Assembly (NCBI GenBank): GCA_033063855.1
Contig: CP093831.1
Span: 9,486,001 to 9,550,000, forward strand
Source: Smittia aterrima
Taxonomy: Eukaryota > Arthropoda > Insecta > Diptera > Chironomidae
Length of the DNA stretch: 64,000 nt
Direction: 5' to 3'
Shown here: positions 24,819 to 36,400 of the stretch, piece after piece
Layout: each line of letters begins with the position of its first letter
How positions within the stretch are numbered: the first letter of the stretch is position 1
Position numbers and translations under genes: made by a program
The notes under the pieces: model-generated
What the model was told of the DNA's origin: nothing
Databases searched by the model: none
Seen by the model: only the letters and a program-made list of their open reading frames with translations

Positions 24819-27800
24819 TTTCGTTTCGATAAAAGAAGCGTGGCAGAAGAGAAACTTCAATGTTCACTTGTGGAAAGTGGAACAAATATTTATTCTAATT
24901 TTTTTCTTCAGTTTTACGCAAGCTTAGTTGGGGGAATTCCAAACGAATCGGTGGGTAACAAAGATTTCTAAAAATTTGTTTCATGTTCACGTAATTTATG
25001 AGTCTTCTCTTATCACTTGCCAAGTTCCTCGTTTATTCACTCAAAAAATGATGCGTACGATTTAAAAATTATATTTGCGGATCAAAGTCCATCAAAAAAT
25101 TTAATTTAAAACTTTTTCAGCTGCGAACGAAATTTTTGTATTTTACTTGTTAATCAAATTGTTATTAAACTTCAAAACTTATCGCACGGCGAGATACGAC
25201 AGGAGAGAAGGTTTTCAAGAAAATCCTTTCCGTCCTACATGTATTCGCTTTCCTTCGTATTTTTATTTAAATACATTGCAACGAGAACTCATCGGCTTAT
25301 ATTAGGTCCATAAAACGTTTTAACATCTCATCATCCAAAGCCTTGTACGCAGTTTACATGAACGTTCATTGTTTCTTAACAACAACGGGAATGAAAATTT
25401 CACGATAAAAAAGCAGAAAATATTTTCCTTTTATAACAACGAGACATTAAAGAATAACGAAAGCTTCATTGTCATTACAAACAATGCAACGACTTGCAGA
25501 GACTGTGTAATAACTTTTTAGTTTTCTTGAATGAAAACGCATTGGCTTGAGCATCGAAGCTTCTTAAAGCTCGTTTATCTGTTTTCGTCATCAAGCATCT
25601 TCGTTTGAAGGAAGAAACTTATGCAAATTTACGTCGCACGCCTGCCAATGGAAATTTAATGCAAACTTAAGAAGATTGAGCAAACACATAGCGATCACAC
25701 CCGAAGTAAACTGATTCTAATTAATCTTTCATTGCGAATACTAAATGATCCAAGAAAATTCAGAAATTTCTTCTTCGCTTCGCTCTTTATCTTAACGAAC
25801 TTCATAAATAATTTAAATGTCAATAATTTCATTCGTCTTCCTTCATAAAACATCGAATCCTTTATTCTGCCAGAGCAAATATCAAACGATGAATTAGGAA
25901 TTCAATTTCTCTCCGATTCAAAAAGCGGAGAGGCAGGCAAACGAATATTTATCAATAACATTTATTGTCTCTTTAATGAAGATTCTCTTGGCTCGATAAT
26001 GGAGTTCATAATGAAGTCATGAAGTCGAAGAGTGTTAGGTAGACTAGGAAATGAAAATTTCCGTTGAAATATTTTTTTCCTGGTAGAGTCCGACTCTCAA
26101 GGGATCGAATTTTCGTGTCTATTCATTTGTTAAGCGCAAATTTAATTGCGTAGAGAATATTGTTCAACTTATCTCGCCATCGCAACAAAACTTTTAACAT
26201 TAAGTCGATAATGAAACACTTCAACTGCGTGGGAAGTTGGTAAGCAATTAACGGGAAACTTTCGCGATCGCTGGATGATTTCTCGAAGCTCTCAGAGAAA
26301 CTTTCTCTTGCACTATGAACGTCTCTAATATGCAAATGATAAATTAAATTTGTATCACGCTGCGCTGGTCTTCGTTAATGCTTTAAACAAGCAGCAGGTG
26401 ACTTGAGAACGAGGAAACAAAACTTTTTCCAATCGTAATTTTATTTTGATGCTTTACTTCTATTTTGTCCCTGGACGAAGAGGCTTCTTTTGCTCTAATT
26501 AAATTTATTGCACAATTCTTTGCTCTGAAGAAAGCAACAAGCTCTACTTCTTAAATAGAAAATTCTATGGTAAATATTAATGTTGTAATTAAGAGCGAGC
26601 GATGATTTGGGAATCCTCGACATGACTTTTACTTTACGGCCTTTCCTTCTTCAGTTGAACGACACATTTCACCTCTCGTTCTACAACGTTCGTACATGAA
26701 GAGCTTGTAAATTAAATTTTGCTGTCGCTATGAAAAATTAATAAGAAGAGAATGCGTTCGAGGGAGATTTCCCCACTCACATGACCGATAATCATATAAA
26801 GTTTTATGAAAACTTCATTGAATATTAATGGACTCAGTTTTTTTAGCGATGATGCCGAAATGCTTTTAGAGCTCTCAGTGTTTCCAAGAAAATTGAATCA
26901 ACTCGCATTCACTGAACTCTTCTAAACGATTTTTTTTTTCAGTTTAATCAGAAGATTGCTCGTGCAACAGTTGGAATGAATTTTGAAGAGACTGACGAGA
27001 GATAGTTTCGAGGAAGCGTCAGCTTTAACACAATGCAAATTTGTTTGTTCGGTTCTCGTTGTGCAAGTCTTTTCTCTGACTGATGGCGATGTGAAAACAG
27101 TGAAAGAATGGATGAATAATTAAATTCCATTTAAGCCAACGAAGAAATAATTTCTTTCAACGCTTGAGTATCAACAGCGATTAAGTGACTAATGGATCAA
27201 ATTATTGAGAAAAATTCGTTCAAATTTTTCTAGGTCGTTCGTAAGATGTTCGAACACTTGCCGACCTTCTCCTGCCATTAGGCGATAATTTTTAAATGTC
27301 TGATTTAATTATCTTCATTCTTTCTCACCTAAAGAATTTTTTGTTACCGTTCGGATTTTTCTTTAGACCCAATTTTTCTTAAATGGGAAAAAGATTTTTC
27401 ATTTAAAATTTAATTCATCTGAAGTTAAAGTCACGAGACACTGCACGCGCTTACAAAGTTCTTTTGGGAAAACGATCTTGACTTTACTTATTTTATTGAG
27501 AAAACTCCACTTTACTGAACTGTCCAAATCGCGTCCGTGACGAAGCTTTTCTTTAGAGCATTTTCTTTAGAGATTTGAAGCGTTCCACTCGAGTTTCTGT
27601 TGGAAAATTTCTTCTGATTCCAAACCAAAACCAAACGCCTCAACTGATTATGCAAATTTCTCCTTCGCTCACCTTTAAATCTTTTTCCAAATATTTTCCT
27701 TATAACTTTTCACTTTCTCATGAAATCAAAGGCTTTCCACAGTTTCAAATAAAAAGATTGAAAATAAATAAAAAATAAAAGATTTAACAAAACTTTTCTC

Positions 27801-28683
27801 GTTTTGATTGTCGATCACTTTCTGACGACAACTTTATCGCGGGACATGTGAATAGCAACTGAAGGATCAGCAGACTGCTGAGCGAGTATAAAAGAGATTG
27901 TTTTTATACACACACTTCACAACTTGCGAAACAGAAATTTTCCCTGAGGGCGCTCTAGGGAAAATAAATTTCGTCGTTGCTCGTGTGCTCGAGCTTCATT
28001 TTCCGATGATTGTGATGTTCTACTCGTGTCTCCTTGTGGCGAAGCTTGTTGTACGACATTGATGACGAAATGTTTGAATTGCTCAACAGATTGCGAGCCA
28101 CGAGGAGACCGATTTCATGTTCGTTAGAGGCGCCAAGGGAAGTTTCCTTCTCATCGATTGCTTCAGAAAGATAAAAATTCTTGCGTTAATATTTCGAGAA
28201 TCATCATCACCGTCATCATTTTTCTATTGACGTCATGAACTTGAACCAATCAGCAATGAACCTGATGTTACCCACGAAAATCTGACGAATCAGTCGCGAA
28301 AATATTCACAAATATCTCTCAAACAATTATTTACGATAGCAATCAATCAACTTCGGGTTTATCGTTCGTCTCGCCCAACAAGGAAGTTCCTGCAGCGTTT
28401 AAATCGACAAATGCGTTCTGTTTTACAAATTCTCTTATCTTACTTTATCTCGAATATCAAATGATAGCAACATTTGTGTAGGAATCTGAGACAAATTTAC
28501 ATCAGTTTCATTCATCCAACAGGTGTTCTTTTCGCAATCTCGTTCTCGTTATTTATGAAGTGGCAAATTTACTGAAATTTACGAGGGATATTTAGATAAT
28601 ATTGAGGAATTTATTGACTTGCTCTAAACGAATCGAGTGTTTGCTCTTTGCTTTATTAAAGACCGAAACGGAACAATCAACAG
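24819..28683. other. Gene-free stretch with promoter-like motifs
   Basis: No gene is supported. Items seen: a TATA box TATAAAAG at 27887-27894 on the plus strand, a 29-bp near-palindrome at 27937-27965, and a TGACGTCA plus GAACCAATC composite at 28228-28250. A non-coding transcript is possible but cannot be shown from sequence alone. Confidence 0.45.
27887..27965 (+). promoter_or_regulatory. Candidate core promoter with downstream palindrome
   Basis: TATAAAAG (27887) is preceded by the inverted pair CAGCAGACTGCTG (27869-27881) and followed 43 bp later by ATTTTCCCT and AGGGAAAAT flanking a GC-rich GAGGGCGCTC centre. The layout looks like a core promoter, but no coding exon was found downstream before a transposable element at 28.7 kb. 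Confidence 0.3.
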
Positions 28684-29666
28684 AAAGGTCAGCAAAATCG
28701 AGTCGTCATTCGGCTGCCGACTCAACCGCATCGTCCAAAATTGAGAGGCGATGTTAATTCGAAAAAGTCCTTTCTAGGCAGCCCAAAAGTATTTAAAAGT
28801 GTCGTATTCATCTAAACATAGTGATATTTCGTGGAAAGTCATCGATTGCAAGCTGAAATTCAACACCGCAGCGGAGAAAGTTCGAGAAACGTTTTTGACT
28901 GCGCAGTTCATCGCATTTTACGGTCTGGTCATCTCAACTGATCCTGAGCCGAAGCCTTGAAGAGTCGAAGCAAACAATCGACTCTGTTTCCATTGAAATC
29001 AACACAAAATTTGGATGAGATTTCAAAAAATTGGAAAAAAATCTCGATTTCGACAAATGGCGTAATTCTTCGCTTCGCTTTGTCATTCAAAGTGAAGTTG
29101 AAATTACAGTGAAGACTCGCTGACGGGGACTAATACGTAGTTGCTGAGGGAGATTTTGTGGGAGACTCACTCAGAACGACGATTAATCTCCAGTTTAGTT
29201 AAATTAACATCGAATTTTCATCAAAACTGTTTCGACGTGCCAACAAAGAAAGATCCAGAAATTGCACGGGCGCCGTCACCGCATGGACATAACCATTGGG
29301 TTTGATCTGGGCATAATGGAAGTGCGCGAACACCTCGAGCAACGAAGGATCCGATTTTGACAACATCATTGTTCGCGAACAAGATTCAGTGAAAATTTCT
29401 CGTCTTCGACCATATTAATTTTTTGAAAAACTCCTTTTTTTGACCTGTGACGCATCATTGGAACTGTAGGGGAGGAAGGACTCGTCATCCTTCTAAGGAC
29501 CTGGTTCCTGGACCAATTTTCCCGATTACGACAATTTTTTTTGGATTATAATATTTTTTGAAAATATGTATTTTGAAATTTTATTTGTACGCGAGGCCCG
29601 GTTAAATGCACATAGATTGCGAACCGAAAAATAAATATTCAAACAAACAAACAAGGTCAGCAAAAT
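28684..29666 (+). mobile_element. Retroposed element with 14-bp target-site duplication
   Basis: The direct repeat AAGGTCAGCAAAAT occurs at 28685-28698 and again at 29653-29666, bracketing about 954 bp. The right end of the insert is AATAAATATTCAAACAAACAAACAA-like (an A-rich simple tail of CAAA units), the signature of target-primed reverse transcription. The left end is GC-richer (CGAGTCGTCATTCGG) like the 5' end of a non-LTR element. No reverse transcriptase or other long open frame remains, so it is either an internally deleted LINE or a non-autonomous SINE-like element. The plus strand is the sense strand, judged by the tail. The family is not identified. Confidence 0.75.
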
Positions 29667-29741
29667 GGAAAATCAGAAAAGTTCTAAGAAATTTTCTGGA
29701 GAATGATTTCAAACAGAAAAGCTTTCGTATTTCAGTTTCTG

Positions 29742-29801
29742 TTGAAATTCATTCGGAGTAGACTTTTTGCGGTTCACTTGAAAGCACTTTAAAGCTATTA
29801 A
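29742..29801 (-). repeat. 60-bp inverted repeat element, copy L
   Basis: The reverse complement of this segment matches 36054-36113 at 55 of 60 positions without gaps, with the shared core GCTTTAAAGTGCTTTCAAGT. The flanks of the two copies diverge quickly. It lies between the retroposed element and the foldback element. The nature of the element is unknown. Confidence 0.8.
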
Positions 29802-29885
29802 GTCTCAATTGTTGTTAGTTGCTCCTTCTTCATCGCCGACCTGACATTTGACTGTAAAATTTTTATTTCGCGAGATTCAATTTGC

Positions 29886-30877
29886 TTAATCACGGGAAAT
29901 TGGATTTCGAAGGAAAACATACTTTTTACATGTATTTTACATGTATTTATTTTTGCATTACATGTAAAAAGTATGTATTTTATATGTAAAATACATGTAA
30001 AAAGTATACTTGTATACATTTTACATGTTTTTTTCATACTCGTTTTTGAAGAAAAACCATGCGAACGCATGCAATTTTATGTAAAAAACATGTAAAATGT
30101 TTGTAAAAAACATACAAAAAGTATATAAAATACATGTATTTTGTATAAAAAAATAATATTCTTGTTCCACATGAAATCCATGCGAACTGTAAAATATATA
30201 TAATTTACATGTATTTTGTAAAAAAAAGTTATACTTGAGAAAATTCTTATGATTTTCTTTTAAATTTTCATATAAATATGGAGTGAAAATGTTTTTATTT
30301 TCGACGATATTATTTTCGGCTAGTTTTCCTGTGTCTTTTAGGCTGTGAAATGTTCAGAACAAATGTTCAGTTGGATAAGACGATTCATTAAATTTCAAAG
30401 AGATTCGTCTCGACAAACGGCATAGCCACACGGAAAAACTAGTCTAAAATAATATCGTCGAAAATAAAAACATTTTCACTCCATATTTATATGAAAATTT
30501 AAAAGAAAATCATAAGAATTTTCTCAAGTGTAACTTTTTTTTACAAAATACATGTAAATTATATATTTTTTACAGTTCGCATGGATTTCATGTGGAACAC
30601 GAATATTATTTTTTTATACAAAATACATGTATTTTATATACTTTTTGTATGTTTTTTACAAACATTTTACATGTTTTTTACAAAAAAATGCATGCGTTCG
30701 CATGGTTTTTCCACAAAAACGAGTATGAAAAAAACATGTAAAATGTATACAAGTATACTTTTTACATGTATTTTACATATAAAATACATACTTTTTACAT
30801 GTAATTAAAAAATAAATACATGTAAAATACATGTAAAAAGTATGTTTTCCTTCGAAATCACGGCGTCCCTTAATCAC
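29886..30877. mobile_element. Foldback / long-TIR DNA element with target-site duplication
   Basis: Two arms of about 430 bp (29903-30334 and 30427-30859) are inverted copies of each other, separated by a unique centre of about 90 bp. The arms are made largely of alternating ACATGTAAAA-type motifs. Both outer ends contain GATTTCGAAGGAAAAC and begin GGGA. The 8-bp direct repeat TTAATCAC (9 bp if a shared C is counted) flanks the element at 29886-29893 and 30870-30877 as a target-site duplication. No transposase is encoded; the mirrored open frames in the arms are by-products of the inverted repeat. Long terminal inverted repeats and an 8-9 bp duplication fit a non-autonomous foldback, Mutator-like or hAT-like element. 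High arm identity suggests recent insertion or gene conversion. Confidence 0.88.
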
Positions 30878-32570
30878 AGCGAGACTCATCTTTTCAATTG
30901 TGATATTGATTGTGTAAACGATTCAAATGAAATTATGATTTTTATTGGTATTCCTCTGAGTGTAAAATTAATTAAAAAATAAAAATGGGAAATGCGCAAC
31001 AGAATATTTGAGTCAATAAACTCCTTCAGATTAACCAGAACTGCAATTACATAAAAATAAATCAAACAGCGTAGGAGTGATTGAAAATGGGAAATTTCAT
31101 GATTATTTAGGATTTCACAGAAAAATAAAGTTCTCTTTAAATTTCTTGACATATCTGTTCACTCGCTGAGATATTATGACTTTTCAATAAAAAGCTCAAG
31201 CGGTTTTGAAGTGTCGCCAATATTCTGAAGTATTCTGATTAACTTAATTTAATTTTGACTTGTTAATGATGAGTCCATTTTTCAATTAATTACTTTGATG
31301 GAATTCTGATGTTGCGGAGTTTCAATCAAATCCACCTGTCGCCCCGCAAAATCAATTTAAATTAGTCTCCAGTAAAATTGATTTAATTTTGTGGTTAGAT
31401 CGCAGCTTTTTGCAGGAAAACTTTCATTATGAATCTCTCTATTGCAAAATAAAAAATTATTAGCACTTTTCAAAAAAAATCAAGAACAAAATAAATTAAT
31501 TTCGTTAGCTGGCAACTTGAACAGTTTCCGTGCTAATTAAATTTGAATAACAAATTCTGCTTTCCTTCAAAATATTTTTAGTTCTCCTCGCTGATGTTGG
31601 TAATCGAGTTTCTGCATTTTAAATTGAAAATCTCAGTTCGCTTTTCAACAAAAGCTCGTCAATAAATTTTAATTTGAGAAATCTTGAAAGTGGAAAATCT
31701 TTATTATTTCTAAGCTTCCTGAGAATGAAACTTCAATTTGGAATCGGTGAAGAGCTTTTTAAAGCAATTGTAAGTAGAATTAAAACCGAATGACTATAAA
31801 ATTTCATCCTGAACTCATTTGAATGAAAGAAGGTTCTTCTCTTGTCTTAGAAGCGAGACGAAGGTCATTTCTGAAAGAACAGTGAAGTCAAAAGTGAAGT
31901 TTAATTAAAATCTGAAATTTAAGAAATTATTATAAAAAGTCTCAAGTTCGGTTCAACCTTCTCTGAATACTTTCCAGCTCTTTATTAATTAAAATGGAAA
32001 AATACATTTCCTAACGTTCATTTGCATTTATGCATTAAACTAATTATGGTAATATTTTGATTTCCTTTGAGATGGGAAGCCGCCAGTGCCTCGTCATCCT
32101 CATCAGAAACCCTCGAAACCATGCACGTATCCATCTGCTTTGTTCGAAGAGAGTCATGTCTGATAAAATATTTGCTTAAGAGTACACAACGGAATTAAAG
32201 ATTATGCTTCGATATAAAAATAAAATCGCCCGACTTGACAGCTCATTCATTTCCCTCGAAACCTTCAATCTTTCCTCTTCTCACTCTAATCTCCTTCTGA
32301 TTGGGCTTTGGAAAATGTAACTTTAACGACTTCTGATCCTTTTGTCGATGTTTAATTGCGCTCTTATCGCAATAGACATTAAACGAGCTCGGAGACTTTA
32401 GTTTTATCAATGAATCCCATTTTTGTGAAACTTTTTCTTTGTAAAGCGATTAAAATACTGAATTTGCTGTGCGAGACGCTGAATTTTAATTTTTGGGGAA
32501 AATTGAACATGCTTAAACGTTAATCAATGACGGTTTGTTTGATTAGGAAGAGATTTACTTCATTTTGTTA
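30878..32570. other. Gene-free stretch 3' of tachykinin B
   Basis: AT-rich sequence without recognisable coding exons, RNA genes or repeats. It must contain the 3' UTR of the minus-strand tachykinin B gene at its right edge. Confidence 0.5.
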
Positions 32571-33361
32571 TTAACGGAACATCATTGGAATCGATGGCTT
32601 CGAATCGCTGAACAATTTCTTTCCTCGAACTCCAAAGAAGCCACTCGGTGCTCGCTTATCGTAAACGCTGTTGTAGTTGTAATCGTAAACTTGCGGATCA
32701 TCATTTTCTTCGTCGTCAAAGTTTTTCTTTCCACGCATTCCCATGAAGCCTTTTGGTGCTCGTTTATCGTTGGTACTTCCACTGATATCATAATCGCCAA
32801 ACTTCTTTCCTCTCATGCCGAAGAAACTTTGAGATGGTGCACGTTTAGGGAAGAAAGCTCCGTCATTTTCAACTTCAGCAGGATCAACGAATCTCGTTCG
32901 ATCACGAATGCCGTTCTGTTAAAGAGAAAATATTGATGAAAGCTGAAGATTGATAGATTTTCCCACCAAACCTGTGCATTTCCTAGCAAAGCTCGCTTTT
33001 CCTGAATGAGCATGTCATAATCCTTTTTACCGCGCATTCCGAAGAAACCTTTCGGTGCACGAACGTTTCGCTGCATTCCCAAGATTGTGTCTCTCAAGCC
33101 AGACAACTCTTTCAAGCTCGCTTCGTTTCCATCATCGATTTCGTTTGTTATTGACGGTTCGGTATTGATACTTCGTTTTCCACGAGAACCCTGAGAGAAT
33201 AAAAATTGTTAGAAATTGAATTTTGAAAGAGATTCGAAGCTCACGAAGAATCCTAATTGATCTTTCTTTTGATGTTGTTGACTATGATCGTCATGGTGCT
33301 CTGCTTGTATTGCTTGTAATGTCGTGATGATCACAATGACTAGAGTTACTAGTCGCTTCAT
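32571..33361 (-). CDS. Tk: Tachykinin-related peptide precursor B (five copies)
   Basis: Three exons, complement of 32571-32915, 32972-33190 and 33245-33361, all phase 0, total 226 aa. The start MKRLVTLVIVIITTLQAIQA is a clear signal peptide. Predicted amidated peptides: a form ending GFFGSR (followed by GKR), APKGFFGMR, APSQSFFGMR, APKGFMGMR and APSGFFGVR (all followed by GKK). The first peptide is split by an intron between FF and GSR. An acidic spacer separates copies two and three. Family role as for precursor A: amidated tachykinin-related neuropeptides of brain and midgut. The copy number (five) and APxGF style are closer to the usual dipteran tachykinin gene than precursor A. A 3' splice acceptor at 33371-33373, just before the ATG exon, implies an intron in the 5' UTR, and a tRNA-Ala gene lies in that presumed intron. 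Confidence 0.95.
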
Positions 33362-33417
33362 CTTTAATTCCTGGTGATAAAATATAATTTTAAAAATAAT
33401 CTAAAAAAAAGAATTTT

Positions 33418-33490
33418 TGGAGCTGCGGGGTATCGATCCCCGTACCTCTCACATGCTAAGCGAGCGCTCTACCATCTGAGCTACAGCCCC
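33418..33490 (-). tRNA. tRNA-Ala(AGC), copy 1
   Basis: 73-nt cloverleaf on the minus strand: 5' GGGGCTGTAGCTCAGATGG, anticodon AGC in TTAGCAT, T-arm GGATCGATACC, 3' GCAGCTCCA. A T-rich terminator follows. It lies only about 47 bp upstream of the acceptor preceding the first coding exon of tachykinin gene B, on the same strand. Confidence 0.98.
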
Positions 33491-36400
33491 GTAAACTTGC
33501 TTATAAACGATTTGAACAAAAGCGGATTTTTTGACAAGATATCTCGATTAAGCGACCCAGTTCAAGTACTGGTCGAATTAAAATTCCTTTCACTTACGTT
33601 GGTTGACTTTACTCGACACGCGGAGATTGAAATAATTACGAAAACAAGTTTCAGAGCAGTGAGAAACGAAAGAAAGAAAAACAAGTTGAAGTTGCATAAC
33701 TCGACGGAGATTCTCATTCGAAACAGAGAAATATTTAATTATAAGTGGAAGGATTTCCTGTTCTCAGTCGTCACAATTATTTATTCAAAAGATTTTGGTT
33801 TCTCTTGCGAGCAATGAAAGCTTCTAAATAAAGAAATGAAAAGCGAATCTCGTCGATCCCTAGAGCAGCTCAGCCATAAATCCATTGAAAGGAAACTTGA
33901 AAGAAGCTATTTCCTTACAGCGTCGTTAAAAACATTTTTATTGTTGTTCGTTGAAAAGTTGCGCTCACGTCTCAAGCAGGAGAAAATAAAAAAATGAAGT
34001 TCAAAGATGAACAATTTCTTTCTGTTGCTGAAGTTCAAAGCAATTAATCACGAACTTTGTAACTTAGCTCAATGAATTATGAAATATTGATGATGCTACG
34101 TGTGGTCAATTGTCGTGGCGTGCTCATGAACACTCGAGTAGATAACAAACAAGAAATTTGTGTTGTAAAGTTCACCGCGGAAAATCAATGTTTTCAGGGA
34201 TTTTTCGCGACAATATTCGTTTGAATAAGAGTTCCATTGAAGTAAGAGAAGAACGAATAAAGCCTTTCCTTCCCATGTCACATCGCTTGACTAATATTCT
34301 GAGTGTTTTTGTAATCTAAACCGTAATTTTCATCACGCCACATTATCTCATGTCACCGTCGATAAATTTATTTACGTTTCACTCTCAATCGCTTTATCAC
34401 AATTTTTCCTTATCGATTGCGACTACCTAGACTAAGACTTCAAATCTCCGCTCACCCGATTTACACCTTGAACATTCTATTCGTTGCAACTTTTCGCAAC
34501 TAAAAGTTAAATGAATTGTCAACTGACATCAGCCATCAACCCATATCCGCAATAATTGGATTCTCCTCGACAATTTAAATGTTAAAGTTCGTCGACTTGA
34601 AAGCTCTGACGTTGCTGAACAATGTTTACTTTTAAAAAATTGAAACTCTCGCATTTTTTTTTCGTGGCGAATGTTGATTCTGATTCAGAAGGAGAATCGT
34701 CAAAAAAAAAATGCTGATCAAATATTTCCATTCAATTAATTGTGACACTCGAAATGTGAGTTTTCTCTTCCAGCGATGACACACAAAAAAGAGAAAATCG
34801 ATTTGCATTGTCGTTGTCGCTATCAACAAGTGGAATGAATCGTTGAGACTCCTGTTGCTTCCTCACCAAAGTATTTTGGTTTACCGCGACCATTACCTTC
34901 CCACTAGAGTTTAATCGAAAACAACAAATTGACTTTCCTAAGCTTATTAATGCTACTTTTATGTTCTTCGTCGTTTGACAAAAGGGATTTTCTGTTTTCA
35001 CAACTTCATTACATCGATGATGACAGAAAAAGGTTTTCACTCTCCGCAAACTTCCTTTAAGCCTTAATGACCATTAATTGAGTTAAGTTCCATGAGAAAC
35101 ATAAAACTGAAAGGAAAATTATGTTAATTTTGTCGACAGATTTTCCCGTGCTTTGACTTGACTTCGAAATGATTCAATTACATCGTTTATTTTAGAATCC
35201 CTCGTCGCTTGACTTGATCGCAACATTTTTGATCTAATTAAAATCTCTGCTGCTTAATCGACGAGGAAACAAATTAAAAATTGTATTTCTCACGTGAAAT
35301 GCGAGTTCACGGAAGATCGAAAGGAAATTCCATAAGTTCAAGAAAATATTAATAATTAAATTGTGAGAAAGTTGTGAAAGAATCTTCATGAACGTTTTAA
35401 TTTGTGTTCGGGAAACTTTGATGAAATTATCTCAAATCAGCAGCTCGACAGCGTGGGACATAGAATGGAAAGTTCTTCGTTGGTTTGTGTGCTTAGCAAA
35501 AAGACGACGAAACTCGAAATGAAAAGCAAACTTTCAACTTGAAAGTCTTTATAATGTGACAGGAGATCAGATTGTTCGAGATGAGATTTCGAGAGAAACT
35601 TTGACTTCAGATTCCGCAGTTCAGGAAGTTGTCAATTATTTGAGATGAAACCTTTATTTTTCATGAATAAAGAGAATTACTTTCTAATTAGTTTTGACAG
35701 CTGCGATATGTTCCAACGTGGACTTAGCTGTGTCGTTATCAAAGTAATTAAAAATTTACGAATTGTTTGTAAGCGGCTTTCACACAATTCATTTTGAGTT
35801 GGAGAATTCAATTTTCCAATGAATTTAAATCGAAAAGTTTTCAATTTACAAAATCGATAAAACTCAAAAATTTACATAATTCCAACACAATTTCCCACTC
35901 AATTGAAAATAAGATGAGTCTCGATGTGATTAACTGAATTGAGTCAGACGAAATGATTTTTTTATTTCTGTCAAAACTTGGGACGATGTCGATGATGACT
36001 GAGGGGACTTTTAAATTCGTAAAATCGACAGTAAAGCAAAAAGCAATCAATCCTTAATGGCTTTAAAGTGCTTTCAAGTGAGCCGCAAAAAGTCAACTAC
36101 GAATGAGTTTCAAGAGAAGGAAACCTGGATCGCTCTCAAAGGAATAATAAAATGGAAAATGCAAAAGTGAACAACAAAAAAACTAAAATTCAGATCAACA
36201 AAGAAAAGTTTTAATCAGATGACGTGAATTGTTAAAGCGGGTTTCAATGGAATTTCCCTCTTCATTGACTTGCAAAACCCTCGAACTTGAGAATAAAAAG
36301 AAAATTTAAAAAGTCAAAAGTGCGACTGATGAAAGCGCCGATAGCAGAAATGTCCTTTGGGGGAAATGTTTTAACCATTTTGGTCTCTGTGGTGGAGAAA

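Noticed and set aside
23920..24971. Frames with the motif CPGIEPG in the tRNA-Gly area
   Set aside because: They are translations of the tRNA genes on the opposite strand, a well-known false ORF type.
29798..30808. Two similar open frames on opposite strands (starting MRSHGFS)
   Set aside because: They are mirror products of the inverted repeat arms, low in complexity and without domains.
21485..33361. Natalisin or another neuropeptide family for the two precursors
   Set aside because: The cores are FxGxR-GKK, the tachykinin pattern; natalisins end FxPxR or FWxxR-like.
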